NCBI GenBank assembly: GCA_021646415.1
Contig: SOEU01000016.1
Span: 1-64,000 of the forward strand
DNA from: Candidatus Brocadia sp.
Lineage (GTDB): Bacteria; Planctomycetota; Brocadiia; Brocadiales; Brocadiaceae
Length of the DNA: 64,000 nucleotides
Direction: 5' to 3'
Position numbers and translations under genes: made by a program. Shown here piece after piece: positions 25,042-35,430 of this stretch (positions within the stretch are counted from its first letter, which is position 1; the number at the start of each line of letters is the position of its first letter). Under the pieces are notes generated by a model. That model made no database searches and was not told the DNA's origin. It saw only the letters and a program-made list of their open reading frames with translations.

Positions 25042-27408
25042 TCATCCATGAGTTTGTTGACTGGGCAAGAGATGTTTCACATATGTTTCATATAATTCAC
25101 CAAAGAAAAAGGACATAAATTTGTTTTTAGTACTGAGTGCTGTCTTGAAATTGGGCGCATTACGAACCCTAATAGTGGCTAACTGTTCGGTAATATCATG
25201 TAAATGTATACGAATAATTCCTTGCCCTAATACAGGGTCTTGAGTGGTATTCCCTTTGTAAATCGTAGCGAAAAGGGTTGTATAATCTTTCCATATTTCC
25301 CAGGTATCAAAATCAGGGTCATCCCGAATCTCTTTATAGCCGTCTAGCAAGTAAGGTTGGCCATCGTCATCGAGGAATTGTAATGAAAAGAGCATACGTT
25401 TTGTATGTATTTGCGGGTCTTTGATGAACAAGTTAAACCGCCCTTGTTCAACCATTTGCTTCATGCTTCTTATCTTTATATGGCCTTCTGCACGAGCATC
25501 ATGTGCGTGTTCAATCACAAATTTATCGACACTGTCTATGTACACTGTTAGTTTAAAGCCGATATTGTTCCCTTCCTGTTTTCCACGAGTTTCAGCTTTA
25601 CAGTAATCTTCAGGTGTTTTTGCATTTGTCACACTCTCCGTAAAATAGCCATTCATCTCTGTGGTAAATTCAATTCCTACAAGAGGTGAAATAACCGACG
25701 GAGGGGGGAGACCGCCTTCCCTTGGTTTCTTATTTATGATGGTATCCTGAACGATCAGGTCAGCGATTCGTTCAGATAAAGCGGAGATAGTAAAAAACGG
25801 ATTCACTCCTAACGAGGTTGGAATTATTGAACCATCAGCAACAAACAGTCCATTATGAACTGAGCCTAATGTATCTTGTGCCGGATCAAAGACCCTCCCG
25901 CGATGATCAACAACGCCTATATCAGCACTTTTGCCCATAGCACAACCCCCCAGCGGATGAACCGTAATTATATTCCTGCCAAAGAACGGCGTCCACCTGG
26001 GATTCCTGATGTAAGTCCCTCCCAGTGCTTTCGTTAGTTGTTTCATTTCATCATCAATCTTTTGAAAAATTGGTTTGGACGGTGCTGCTGCCCAGTGAAT
26101 GCGTATCTTCCCTTCAGGGTCAACAGCAATAACGCCATCTGCGCTGTCGTGCCCTATTCCCAGATATAACATGGAATGGTTCAGGGCACCTTTTGCATCA
26201 TAATGTGCAATATCTCTCACCACCCGTGCGGCTTCTGAAGCCTCATCAATGACACTGAAATCGGTGTCATGGCCGACAGCCGCACTGATCTTTGGCATAG
26301 CGTACCGGGTAAAGTCTACGAATGCCCGAGGAAAATCACCCTCTTCTATGATGTAACGGTCTTTCAGATCCAGTTCTTTCCTGCGATAATCGATAACAGA
26401 GAGGATCAAAGGACCGACTTGAATCTTCGAACGTTTGTCTCGAATATTGCCAAAACCGAGCACATCGGTTTTCTGGTCATTATTATAACCAACCCCAAAT
26501 GAGTCTGCATTTCCGGAAAAATAATGCCCAAGCTTATCAGAAACGGCAAGACCACGATCGCGGGAATTCAACAGTATATGCGTAGATCCCAAGGCACCGG
26601 CAGCTATAATGACGACATTTGCATGAATAAACCTGGATTTTTTGTCCTCCGAATGGGAGGTACAATGCACAAAATAACCACCACCATCGGCTTTACTAAT
26701 GTAGTTGACTTCCATTTCCGTTATAATGAATGCGCCCTGACTTTTCGCAAAAGGAAGATAATTCATGTATAATGTATTCTTAGCCAGGACGTTACAGCCG
26801 GTCATGCAGTCGCCACATAAAATGCAAGGTCTTTGATGTACACCAACATGATTGGGTTCATCATTATATTTTTCAAAATTAACTGCCAGATTCAGTTTAT
26901 AGTATTTACCGGGACGGTCTTTGGCTGATTTTTCATGCGCTTTTATTTTCCCCACAGATGGACGGTTGTCCGGATAGACAGCGCCCTGTAACATGTCATT
27001 TACTTTTTCAAAATATTTATTGAGTTTGCCATTATCCTGGTCTTCACGAATCTCGTCAGGCCATCTGGTGTTGTTAAAAACGTCGTCTTCCGGTTTAAAG
27101 ATGACGTTCGCATTAATTAAAGATGTCCCACCAAGACCACAGCCCACAAAAACATCAACGTCCTCAGTTACACGATAGTCATATAATCCTAATGGATTGC
27201 TATCTGAACGAAACTGTGCAGTTACTTCATCGATTTCATCAGGAAACTCGCCCGGTATCCACTCTTTACCTCTTTCGAGAAGACAGACCTCATATCCTGC
27301 TGCTGCCAATCTTGCCGCAGTTATTGAGCCACCATAACCTGAACCAATGACTATAATTCCATAACGATCTTTCAGTTCTGTTATTGAATTAGATAACTTT
27401 GTGCTCAT
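25042..27408 (-). CDS. GMC-family (cholesterol-oxidase-type) flavin oxidoreductase
   Basis: A 788-residue FAD enzyme. The N-terminal dinucleotide motif GSGYGG is at 22-27 and a second FAD loop, GLGGTSLINA, at 91-100. A four-cysteine cluster (C195, C198, C201, C205) may bind metal or an Fe-S centre. The HPLGGCAMG motif (484-492) and C-terminal NPFFT (536-540) are typical of cholesterol-oxidase-type GMC proteins. Residues about 570-788 form the extra C-terminal domain common in bacterial homologues. No signal peptide. It likely oxidises an alcohol or hydroxylated lipid. Being on the same strand and just upstream of the alpha-dioxygenase, it could act on that product. Confidence 0.82.
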   Translation of the reverse strand: MSTKLSNSITELKDRYGIIVIGSGYGGSITAARLAAAGYEVCLLERGKEWIPGEFPDEIDEVTAQFRSDSNPLGLYDYRVTEDVDVFVGCGLGGTSLINANVIFKPEDDVFNNTRWPDEIREDQDNGKLNKYFEKVNDMLQGAVYPDNRPSVGKIKAHEKSAKDRPGKYYKLNLAVNFEKYNDEPNHVGVHQRPCILCGDCMTGCNVLAKNTLYMNYLPFAKSQGAFIITEMEVNYISKADGGGYFVHCTSHSEDKKSRFIHANVVIIAAGALGSTHILLNSRDRGLAVSDKLGHYFSGNADSFGVGYNNDQKTDVLGFGNIRDKRSKIQVGPLILSVIDYRRKELDLKDRYIIEEGDFPRAFVDFTRYAMPKISAAVGHDTDFSVIDEASEAARVVRDIAHYDAKGALNHSMLYLGIGHDSADGVIAVDPEGKIRIHWAAAPSKPIFQKIDDEMKQLTKALGGTYIRNPRWTPFFGRNIITVHPLGGCAMGKSADIGVVDHRGRVFDPAQDTLGSVHNGLFVADGSIIPTSLGVNPFFTISALSERIADLIVQDTIINKKPREGGLPPPSVISPLVGIEFTTEMNGYFTESVTNAKTPEDYCKAETRGKQEGNNIGFKLTVYIDSVDKFVIEHAHDARAEGHIKIRSMKQMVEQGRFNLFIKDPQIHTKRMLFSLQFLDDDGQPYLLDGYKEIRDDPDFDTWEIWKDYTTLFATIYKGNTTQDPVLGQGIIRIHLHDITEQLATIRVRNAPNFKTALSTKNKFMSFFFGELYETYVKHLLPSQQTHG

Positions 27409-27485
27409 TGCGTTCCTCCCGGTATAAAAGATGAATACTTATTATCACTAATTAGTAAATGATAGAATACTATGATAGATTACAT

Positions 27486-27645
27486 AATGTGGCGAAGCCG
27501 CAGCCAAAATAACCGCCCCTCTTTCCCCCCTTCGCAAGGAGGGGACTTCGTCGTGAGCTCAGTCGAACGATGAAGGAGAGGTAAAAAACTTCCTCAAAAC
27601 TTGTCCTCATGAAAATGGGGAAAGAAGTTTTTATACAGTAATACT
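27486..27645 (+). repeat. ~160-bp dispersed repeat, copy 1 (inverted relative to 41537-41698)
   Basis: Nearly identical to the reverse complement of 41537-41698. It contains internal palindromic stretches, including CCCCTC..GAGGGG-type pairs and an imperfect palindrome around GTGAGCTCAGTCGAAC. It has no coding potential and sits between the GMC and metallophosphoesterase genes. Its size and internal hairpins suggest a MITE-like element. Confidence 0.8.
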
Positions 27646-27664
27646 TTAGAGCAGCTACGCAGCG

Positions 27665-29791
27665 CTAGGGGATATTTGCATGTGAGAATTCAGTAATCTG
27701 CCCCTCCTTGTTTATGACTACCCGTCTGTAATATGGCGGTTGATTGCCTAGCCTTCGTATTCCACAGGATGCAGTTTGGACGATTACAGGACTCTGCCCC
27801 CACCATGCATACGGCTTGTCATGGTTAAAATTTTCGCTGTACCTGTCGTGATATATCCTGATCTCATGATTTTTATCTTTCTCTATCCTAAATTCAATAT
27901 TCCGGTGGGCGTGTCCTGAAAAAACAATGTCTATTAACTTAAACTTACGATCCGCGTCCTGTTTTACCAGATCTCCCTCTCTGTATCCCATGCAGAGATA
28001 AAAGAACTCGCTCAGATAATAATTAATCGTTCCGTATGTCAGATTACATTCCTCTTCAGGAACCCACCTTGGTCCTGCCTTTCTTTCAACTTCCCGCAGG
28101 GTATCCATATCAACATGCTCGGGTGAGTTGATGGGAGGGGCGTGGAAAAAGATGAAATTTCTACCATGAGCATCTGGCTTCTTACTCACAGCTTTCATGA
28201 CTTTCTCTAACCATACTATTTGGCTCCAATTATAATAAACCTGTTCTGGATCAAACGCCTTTGAATCGGGAGATCCTCCCAGGATATTATCCTTTACACC
28301 TATTTTCTTGAGGTATTTAATCTCTTTCTTATCCAAAATTTGCCCAATGAAAATATCAGATCCTGTATCCATAATTATAAAGCAATGGTTTCCATAGTAA
28401 AAGGCATAGTCAAGGTATGGGTTTATATATCTGAAATAATAATGAAGTGCGCAAGCTTCAGCATGGAGGGGATTGTCTATAATGAAGTCAGCTATTTTAC
28501 GCGTCTGATATCTTATAAATTTATTAATCCCCCATGTTGCTATTCCTGCAATTCCGGCAATTATAAAATGAGAAACGTAATTTGCTATTGGATTTACCTT
28601 TTCTCCTATACCTATCAATCCTAAAAGCGGCAAAATATGCATGAGCCAGGTTCCTATAATACTGCCAAGAAACTTTTCCAACTGTATTTTCCATTTATCG
28701 GTTTTTTTCAGGGCGTCAAGGTTAAGTCTATTTAAGGCACCGCTCGTTATCTCTTCCGCCAATTTTGCCCTCTTATCCTCTGGGTATTCTGAAGAATCAA
28801 AGGATTTGTATCTATAGTGTTTAAGCTCATCTTCCATTAAGCCGAAAGTGTCTCGGTTGTACTTTGAAATGTTTGGATCGTAAGGGCGAAGACGCCAATC
28901 ATGATTCCCGGTTGATGTAAAAACCGCTATTTTTATACCGGGATTATTCCGTTCCTTTTCCTTTCCTGCACCAGTAATTATATTAACGAAGGTTTTCCAA
29001 TTGTTTTCATCTAAATTTATTTCGTCTTCCCAACCATGAAAGGCAAAATCTACTAAATCTCCTGTAATTACAACAAAGTCAAGTTCACCCTCCTCAGCCA
29101 TACTGTTTGCTTTCTGGATAAACTTTCTCAGGTTATGGTTGAAGTTAATGTATCTCTTTGCGATGTCGTCTCCACTTCTCTTCTCATACTTTACTTTCAA
29201 GACTTCATCGAGGATCTCGTCATTCCGCGTGGCAACATGAAGATCGGTGACCTGAATGAATTTGCAGCCATCACCAAAGCTTTTAACAAATTGTACAGAA
29301 TGGTAGTTAACCCTCTCCCACTTTTCTGATTGGTCTCTGTATACCAAATCGTAAAGACACGGAGGGCATTTTCCTCCCTTTTGAGATAAAAGAAGAGTTT
29401 CATAATCTTCTGTACTTTTACAATCGATACTGACCGCGATTTTCCAATACCGGGTATTCTCACCCATTACATTGTAATGGAACTCACTAGGAATAATCTC
29501 TCTCGTATCGTCTACACTATTGAAATCCGATAGTTGATACCAATGAATAATCTCCTCAGGTTCATCGCTAATAGATAGTGGAATATCTTTTTTATCTTCA
29601 TTTCCTTTATGAGAAGGCCGTAAATATAAAGTTCCCGTGAAATCATCCTTTATGGGAACCTTGTTTCCCCTGTATTGTCCGGCTATTATTAACGAAAACA
29701 CCTTCTCTTGCTTAAACTCCTCAGTAGAAATAATCTGCGGGCAACCGAGGTTAGGACTTATTATCAATGGAAAATCATCTCTTTTTGTCAA
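27665..29791 (-). CDS. Metallophosphoesterase with a membrane segment
   Basis: A 708-residue calcineurin-like phosphoesterase. Metal-site motifs are in order: TDLH (182-185), TGDLVD (243-248), TGNHDW (294-299) and a C-terminal GHAHRN. Two hydrophobic stretches (LMHILPLLGLIGIG and FIIAGIAGIATWGI) in the insert between GNHD and GHAH could anchor it in a membrane. The N-terminal 170 residues are a beta-rich domain I do not recognise. It is upstream of the GMC-dioxygenase-ThDP genes on the same strand, separated by a MITE-like repeat, so membership of that operon is uncertain. Substrate unknown. Confidence 0.8.
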   Translation of the reverse strand: MTKRDDFPLIISPNLGCPQIISTEEFKQEKVFSLIIAGQYRGNKVPIKDDFTGTLYLRPSHKGNEDKKDIPLSISDEPEEIIHWYQLSDFNSVDDTREIIPSEFHYNVMGENTRYWKIAVSIDCKSTEDYETLLLSQKGGKCPPCLYDLVYRDQSEKWERVNYHSVQFVKSFGDGCKFIQVTDLHVATRNDEILDEVLKVKYEKRSGDDIAKRYINFNHNLRKFIQKANSMAEEGELDFVVITGDLVDFAFHGWEDEINLDENNWKTFVNIITGAGKEKERNNPGIKIAVFTSTGNHDWRLRPYDPNISKYNRDTFGLMEDELKHYRYKSFDSSEYPEDKRAKLAEEITSGALNRLNLDALKKTDKWKIQLEKFLGSIIGTWLMHILPLLGLIGIGEKVNPIANYVSHFIIAGIAGIATWGINKFIRYQTRKIADFIIDNPLHAEACALHYYFRYINPYLDYAFYYGNHCFIIMDTGSDIFIGQILDKKEIKYLKKIGVKDNILGGSPDSKAFDPEQVYYNWSQIVWLEKVMKAVSKKPDAHGRNFIFFHAPPINSPEHVDMDTLREVERKAGPRWVPEEECNLTYGTINYYLSEFFYLCMGYREGDLVKQDADRKFKLIDIVFSGHAHRNIEFRIEKDKNHEIRIYHDRYSENFNHDKPYAWWGQSPVIVQTASCGIRRLGNQPPYYRRVVINKEGQITEFSHANIP

Positions 29792-30166
29792 TTGAATCTC
29801 TTTTCCTTTCTTTGGGTAATCATTCTGTATAATTTTAATAAACTGACAGTACTACCGTAGAGATCAAATACAGGTTTTTCCATGTTCTTCTACTTTTTCA
29901 ATCCTGAAAATAAAAAAGCCTTACTGCAAAGATATATTTACAACATCTTCGGCAGTAAGGCTGTCTTTTTATGAAAGGTATTTTATGCTACTTCCCTGTA
30001 TGCTTAAAAGACCCTTTACTTTGCGTCCTCTGATTGCTCAGAGTTTGCCTTTATCGTATTGTTTTTGTTTATATTCCTTCATGCTGACAAAAATCATAAT
30101 TGTCAGTCTTCCGCATTAAAATATCAAAGTATCGTTGGAAGTCAAGGGAAAAAATAACACAGAATT
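29792..30166. other. Intergenic region with terminator
   Basis: Holds the upstream region of the metallophosphoesterase gene and the terminator of the trk operon (listed separately). No other gene-like signal was seen. Confidence 0.6.
29911..29968 (-). terminator. Bidirectional-looking terminator after trkH
   Basis: An eleven-base perfect stem (AGCCTTACTGC, 29917-29927; GCAGTAAGGCT, 29952-29962) encloses a 24-base loop that can extend the pairing with AAGAT/ATCTT. On the minus strand it is followed by TTTTTTATT. It also has a T-run on the plus side. It ends transcription of the HEAT-trkA-trkH unit. Confidence 0.75.
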
Positions 30167-31648
30167 CTACCGTTTCCATAGAATAGGTAAAAATATGAGG
30201 ATTAAACTATAAATTTCCAGCCTTCCTAAGAGCATACAGAAACTTAAGATCCACTTGCCGGCATAAGCCACTTCGCTATAGTTAGCCATGGGACCGACCT
30301 TTGCCAGACCAGGACCGCAGTTGGCCATGCATGTCGCCACAGCGGAAAAGGCAGTAATTATGTCTGTATTTAAAGCCATTAATGCCAGTGTGAAAATACC
30401 AAAAAAACCTAAATATACGACGAAGAATACAGAACTTTCCGTAATAATCTCTTCACTTACGGACTCACCATTGAGCTTTACGTGTTTTATCATGCGCGGC
30501 CTTAATATCCTGCCAAATTCCCTTGCACTTGATTTTAGCAACAATAATATCCGAACGCATTTTATACCGCCACCCGTCGAACCAGCGCATGCGCCAATAA
30601 ACATTAATAAAACCAGGAGAAATCTGGAGGCATTCGGCCATAAGTCAAAATCAGTGGAAACATAGCCAGCTCCGGTACATGCAGTTAACACTTGAAAAAA
30701 GGCGTATCGGAAAGAATTTCCCAAACCGTCATAACGGTCGTCCTTGATTCCGCCATTATACGATTCCGGTTGGCTGAAATATAAAGTTGTCGCTATAAAT
30801 ACAATTGCCGTCAAAATTAATCCTGCAAAAAATCGAAGCTCTGAATTTTTAAGAACCTTTTTGAATTCCTTTTGAAAACACTTGTAATACAGTGCAAAGT
30901 TACATCCGCAAATAAACATGAAGACCGCGACGACAATTTCAATGTAGAGGCTGTTATAATATGCAATACTCGTATTTTTTGTGGAAAAGCCACCAGTGGA
31001 TACAGTACTGAAAGTATGACATATCGCATCAAAGATGGGCATACCCACGCTGAAGAGGAACAATATCATCGAGGCAGTGATGGCGAGATAGATATACCAT
31101 AGCAATTTTGCCGTTTCACCTATTCTTGGTTTCAATTTATCAGCAGTAGGCCCGCTAACCTCGGCGCTAAAAAGTTGATACCCGCTTACGCCCATAGCAG
31201 GCAATAAGGCAACGAAGATGACGATAATTCCCATGCCGCCTAACCAGCAAGTAAATGACCTCCAAAAAAGGATGCTATATGGTAGTATCTCAACGTCTCT
31301 GAAAATAGATGCACCTGTGGTTGTAAAACCACTGGTCGTTTCAAAAACTGCGTCACAATATGTGGTACATACGCCTGAGAACTTGAAAGGAAGAGCTCCC
31401 AAAAAGATACATATGATCCAGCTGAGTGTTACAATGGTGATACTCTCTCGGATGCCAATATCTTTCTTTTTTCTAAAGAATGCCTTGCTTAGACCGCCCA
31501 AAATTCCTGCAATAATGATGGTGTAGATAAAGGCCCACATTGTAGTATCTTCTTTATAATAAAAAGCTACCCCTAATGGAATCAACAGTATACCGGCCAG
31601 CATAAGCGCAAGGTTGCTTACCGTATACAGGACAATGGAAATGTTCAT
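30167..31648 (-). CDS. trkH: Trk/Ktr-type potassium channel subunit
   Basis: Membrane-embedded K+ translocating subunit, 493 residues, with about ten hydrophobic segments. The four pore-loop regions are recognisable by their glycines: TSGFTTTGAS, STGGFST, CTGAGYVS and ANCGPG. It works with the cytoplasmic NAD/ATP-binding subunit encoded 27 bases upstream (trkA). Start is ATG at 31648. The operon ends at the hairpin near 29.94 kb. Confidence 0.93.
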   Translation of the reverse strand: MNISIVLYTVSNLALMLAGILLIPLGVAFYYKEDTTMWAFIYTIIIAGILGGLSKAFFRKKKDIGIRESITIVTLSWIICIFLGALPFKFSGVCTTYCDAVFETTSGFTTTGASIFRDVEILPYSILFWRSFTCWLGGMGIIVIFVALLPAMGVSGYQLFSAEVSGPTADKLKPRIGETAKLLWYIYLAITASMILFLFSVGMPIFDAICHTFSTVSTGGFSTKNTSIAYYNSLYIEIVVAVFMFICGCNFALYYKCFQKEFKKVLKNSELRFFAGLILTAIVFIATTLYFSQPESYNGGIKDDRYDGLGNSFRYAFFQVLTACTGAGYVSTDFDLWPNASRFLLVLLMFIGACAGSTGGGIKCVRILLLLKSSAREFGRILRPRMIKHVKLNGESVSEEIITESSVFFVVYLGFFGIFTLALMALNTDIITAFSAVATCMANCGPGLAKVGPMANYSEVAYAGKWILSFCMLLGRLEIYSLILIFLPILWKR

Positions 31649-31675
31649 AATCGACGTGCGTTAAAATTGGTGAAT

Positions 31676-33037
31676 TTATGTCCGGTCTTTTTTACCTATG
31701 AAAAGGGATTGAACCTTTTCGATGGCATTGGGTAGGGCGAAGACGATGACTCTTTCGTCAGGATTAATAATGGTATTACCTGCCGGTATTTGCATGACGC
31801 CTTCGCGTACGATAGCGCCGAGGATAGAACCTTGTGGAAAAGGTGTTTCTCTGAGAGGTTTACCCACAATCTTAGAGCCTTCCTCGGCGACTAACTCGAT
31901 AGCTTCTGCCTCACTCTGATGAAATTTTACAACGGAAAGCGTGTGGCCGCGCCGGATATGTTGCAATATAGAACCTACAGTAATAAGCCTTGGATTTATC
32001 ACAATATCCATACCCAGGGAATTGATAATTGGTACGAATGTCGGGTCTACCGTAAGTACGATCGCCTTTTTTGCACCGAGCCTTTTTGCCAGTAACGAAG
32101 AGAGAATATTCGTTTGCTCATTTTCGGATAAGGCTACGAAAAAATCGGCAATATCAATGGACGATTCTTTCAGAAGGTCAATATCAAGGACGTCACCCTG
32201 GAGTATAATGGTTTTATCAAGGACCGTTGCTGCTTGCTGTGTTTTTTCCTTATCAGATTCTATTATGGTAACCCCGATTTTTTGATCTTCCAGTTTTTTT
32301 GCTAGCTCAAGGCTTGCGCGATTTACACCATAAATAGTGATTTTTTCAACCTCGTCTGCACGCCTGTTGACCATCGGTAAGAAGTAAGGCAATGCTTCCC
32401 TGGCCACGAGTACAAAAATGTTGTCGTGCGGGAGTATTTTGGTTTCACCAGTCGGAATAACCATCTCTTCATTCCGCTGGATGGCAACGATAAGGAAGGA
32501 ATCAGTCGACTCGATTTCCCTTAATTCAGAGAGTTTTTTTCGTGCTATGGGGGCATCGTCAGGTACATTAAATCCCCTCAGGAGGATGTCACCTTCTGTG
32601 AAATCGGCCACGTAGATGGCCCCCGGTGTTCCAATAATATTTAAAATAGAGTTGATAGTGATTTTTTCCGGGTTTACCACGTGACTGATGTGGAACCCAT
32701 TTTGGTGCAAGACTGGTTGTTTGCCGGTAAACTCGGGACTTCTTATTCTGGCAATTTTTGTTTTAACACTGTAACTATGTGCAAGTGTGCACACTACCAT
32801 ATTGATTTCGTCGCTGTTTGTAACGGCCAATACCATATCGGCATTTTTTATGCCTGCCTCTTCAAGGACTATGGGTGAACTGGCGCTTCCTGGAACAACA
32901 AAAACATCCAATTTTTCATGAATTCGTTTTACAAGATCCTGGTCTTTTTCTACAACAGAGATATCATGTCCTTCTTTTGATAATTGTTTAGCCAGATTAA
33001 ACCCAACAGCTCCAGCACCGACAATAAGTATTTTCAT
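31676..33037 (-). CDS. trkA: Trk potassium uptake regulatory subunit TrkA
   Basis: A 453-residue peripheral protein with two RCK units. The first nucleotide-binding site is GAGAVG (7-12) with the acidic end of beta-2 in VVEKD. The second, near residue 233, reads YGVNRAS, lacking the GxGxxG pattern, so only the first half is likely to bind nucleotide well. Each half is followed by a TrkA-C subdomain. It gates TrkH in response to nucleotides. It is 27 bases ahead of trkH and 26 bases after the HEAT-repeat gene. Confidence 0.93.
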   Translation of the reverse strand: MKILIVGAGAVGFNLAKQLSKEGHDISVVEKDQDLVKRIHEKLDVFVVPGSASSPIVLEEAGIKNADMVLAVTNSDEINMVVCTLAHSYSVKTKIARIRSPEFTGKQPVLHQNGFHISHVVNPEKITINSILNIIGTPGAIYVADFTEGDILLRGFNVPDDAPIARKKLSELREIESTDSFLIVAIQRNEEMVIPTGETKILPHDNIFVLVAREALPYFLPMVNRRADEVEKITIYGVNRASLELAKKLEDQKIGVTIIESDKEKTQQAATVLDKTIILQGDVLDIDLLKESSIDIADFFVALSENEQTNILSSLLAKRLGAKKAIVLTVDPTFVPIINSLGMDIVINPRLITVGSILQHIRRGHTLSVVKFHQSEAEAIELVAEEGSKIVGKPLRETPFPQGSILGAIVREGVMQIPAGNTIINPDERVIVFALPNAIEKVQSLFIGKKDRT

Positions 33038-33063
33038 GATATCATAAGTACCTCAAGCCAAAA

Positions 33064-35181
33064 CTAGTCTCTATCCCGGAAACTGGAGGTTTGTTCTGTA
33101 CCTGAAATCTGACTCACTCTCTCAGAATTGGCTAAATCTTCCAAGCACTTTTCCGCCAGTTTTTGAAATTGGGACTTAAATGGTTCTCCGCCAAAATTGG
33201 GATCCTCTGCATGCAAGCTATCGATAAGATTCTTCACATGTTCAAACTTCCCCTGTTCGAACATGGTACTGGCGATATCCAAACGACCCTGCCAGCACAA
33301 TTGATTATTTTGCGGTGTTTCTTTAGCCCATGCTGCGTACCATTCCAAAGCGCGGTCATATTGTTTCATTTCTTTTAAACACTGAATGAGTTCCGATTTT
33401 AGTGTTTCGTCGTTGGGCAATTGCTTTACCATTTCCTCATAAAGATACAACGCCTTTTGCCACTCTTTTATTGCAGACAGCGTTTTGGCTAACTTGATCT
33501 TCGCTTGTGAAATCTTTTCCTGGAGTTCTGGTTGTTTTGAGTATTCCGTGATTTGTCTTTCAAGAAGGGCGACGGCCCTTTTATAATTCTTGTTGGTATA
33601 AAAAGTGGTTGCCACTGTATCCAGAGTGTCAAAATTCATCTTCTTAATATTGACCAGAGATTCTGCGGCTTGTTCTGCTACGCGTTTATCGATATCCTGA
33701 AGTGCTTTTATCAGCGATTCTATTGCCTGTTCATTTCCGATTTGTCCTAATGCCGTCACAGCGGATTCTCTTACCCGTGCACTGGTATCTGAGAGTAATT
33801 TAACGACAGACTCCACACAAACAGGGTCACCGATTTTCCCCAAACTATCAGCAGCGTACCAGCGCACACGTTCCTGCTCGTCACTCAAGACTGCAATGAG
33901 AGGTCCCACGGCACGGGCATCGCGAAGCTTTCCAAGTGATGCAGCCGTACACTCTCTTATTTTTGATTCTTTGTGCGTTAACGAGGCAATCAAAGGTTCG
34001 ACAGCCCTTGTGTCCCCAATTTGTCCCAGAGCTTCGATGATAGAAGATACAATAGACAAATTCGTATTGCTGTTTAATGCCAAAATTAAAGCCTCTACTG
34101 CTTCATGCTTTCCTAATTGGCCTAATGCCTTGGCGGCCTTTTCAGTGACGACCATACTTTCGTCATTCAGGGTATAAATCAAGGGTTTTACAGCCCTCTC
34201 ATCGCCAATTTCTCCCAATGCCTGGACTACGACAATACGAACCCCTTCCTCTTTATCCGAAATGGCATTAATCAATACATCGATTACCGACGGGTCTTTG
34301 ATCTTGACTAATTCTTTTGCTGCAAATATTCTTACTTCCGGGTATTCACTCTTGATGGCCTCGATTAATGGTTTTGGATCTGTTTTGTCAGGCCGAACTT
34401 CGAGCAGTTTAATTGACTTTTGGGCCACTTCAAGTTCCATCTGTGCGATCTTTGATTCCAGTTGTTTTGCATTTTCTTCCTGCTTTAATACGATATCTTC
34501 CATCCACTGTTCGCGTGTTTTTGTTTTATTGAGAAGCCACCATTCATTCCACCACGCTACATCGTTGCTGTTGGTTAACTTCGTAATTTTTTCCAAAGAT
34601 TTCATTGCAGCTTCCCTCAAACCCCTGTCATCCACCGCAAGTATTGTAATCAGGGGTTCGACTGCATCCCGATCATTTGTATTACCCAGGGCCTTTGCCA
34701 ACATGATTTTTGCATTCAGAGATCGCTGAGGGTCCCGTAGTGCCTCCGACATTATCTGGATAGAATTATTAGTTTTTAATTCCCCGAGGCTCTCTGCCGA
34801 CGCTGTTTGTATTGCAACAGAATCGCTGTCCAGCAAATTAATCAGGATATCAGTTGCGCAATCATCTTTGATAAAGCCAAATGCTTTGATAACCGAGATC
34901 TTAACGTCGTCACGTTCTTTGTCGTCTTTTAATATCCTTATGAGCGGTTCCTGCGCATTGTGAAGGTTTAGTCCCAATAAAGAAACGGCCGCAGAGCTTC
35001 GTATCGTAGGGTCATTGGAATGCAACTGATCCGTCCACTCGTCCAACTTGCGCCGAAGTTCCATGGCAGTTTTCAGATGTACCTTTTCAATCGCAACCTT
35101 TCTCGAAATTGCAGTGCATCCTGTAAGTAAACTTACAGCTATGAGTAATATACTACAAAATGTTTGTTTTCTTTTTTGCAT
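33064..35181 (-). CDS. HEAT-repeat/TPR lipoprotein
   Basis: A 705-residue protein. A lipoprotein signal ends at LLTGC (C22). About residues 50-215 and 280-530 are HEAT/PBS-lyase-like repeats of roughly 31 residues with the recurring pattern AVEPLI..L.D....VR..A...LG.IGD. A coiled-coil-like linker separates the two blocks (230-265). The last 170 residues are TPR-like (KNYKRAVALLE, WQKALYLYEE, YDRALEWYA). A scaffold for protein-protein interaction at the outer face of a membrane is likely; no enzymatic motif is seen. It is first gene of the trkA-trkH unit, but a functional tie to potassium uptake is not known. Confidence 0.82.
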   Translation of the reverse strand: MQKRKQTFCSILLIAVSLLTGCTAISRKVAIEKVHLKTAMELRRKLDEWTDQLHSNDPTIRSSAAVSLLGLNLHNAQEPLIRILKDDKERDDVKISVIKAFGFIKDDCATDILINLLDSDSVAIQTASAESLGELKTNNSIQIMSEALRDPQRSLNAKIMLAKALGNTNDRDAVEPLITILAVDDRGLREAAMKSLEKITKLTNSNDVAWWNEWWLLNKTKTREQWMEDIVLKQEENAKQLESKIAQMELEVAQKSIKLLEVRPDKTDPKPLIEAIKSEYPEVRIFAAKELVKIKDPSVIDVLINAISDKEEGVRIVVVQALGEIGDERAVKPLIYTLNDESMVVTEKAAKALGQLGKHEAVEALILALNSNTNLSIVSSIIEALGQIGDTRAVEPLIASLTHKESKIRECTAASLGKLRDARAVGPLIAVLSDEQERVRWYAADSLGKIGDPVCVESVVKLLSDTSARVRESAVTALGQIGNEQAIESLIKALQDIDKRVAEQAAESLVNIKKMNFDTLDTVATTFYTNKNYKRAVALLERQITEYSKQPELQEKISQAKIKLAKTLSAIKEWQKALYLYEEMVKQLPNDETLKSELIQCLKEMKQYDRALEWYAAWAKETPQNNQLCWQGRLDIASTMFEQGKFEHVKNLIDSLHAEDPNFGGEPFKSQFQKLAEKCLEDLANSERVSQISGTEQTSSFRDRD

Positions 35182-35430
35182 AAGTACAAATCTTTAAAAT
35201 CAATTGCATATTATTATCTTGTATGGGAAAAGGCAGTATTCGGTGAGAGCATGTAATGTAGTTGTTCTCTATATAGCATGTTAACAGGAGTATACAATAG
35301 AATAACAAATTTTATTTTTTCAGTCAACATAAAAGACAAACCCTAACGTGTTAAATGTACAAGGCAGAACGCACGTTACGCAACCCGAGACATGTTTTTA
35401 AGTTTTTGGTCACAAATATGCTGCGCCGGG

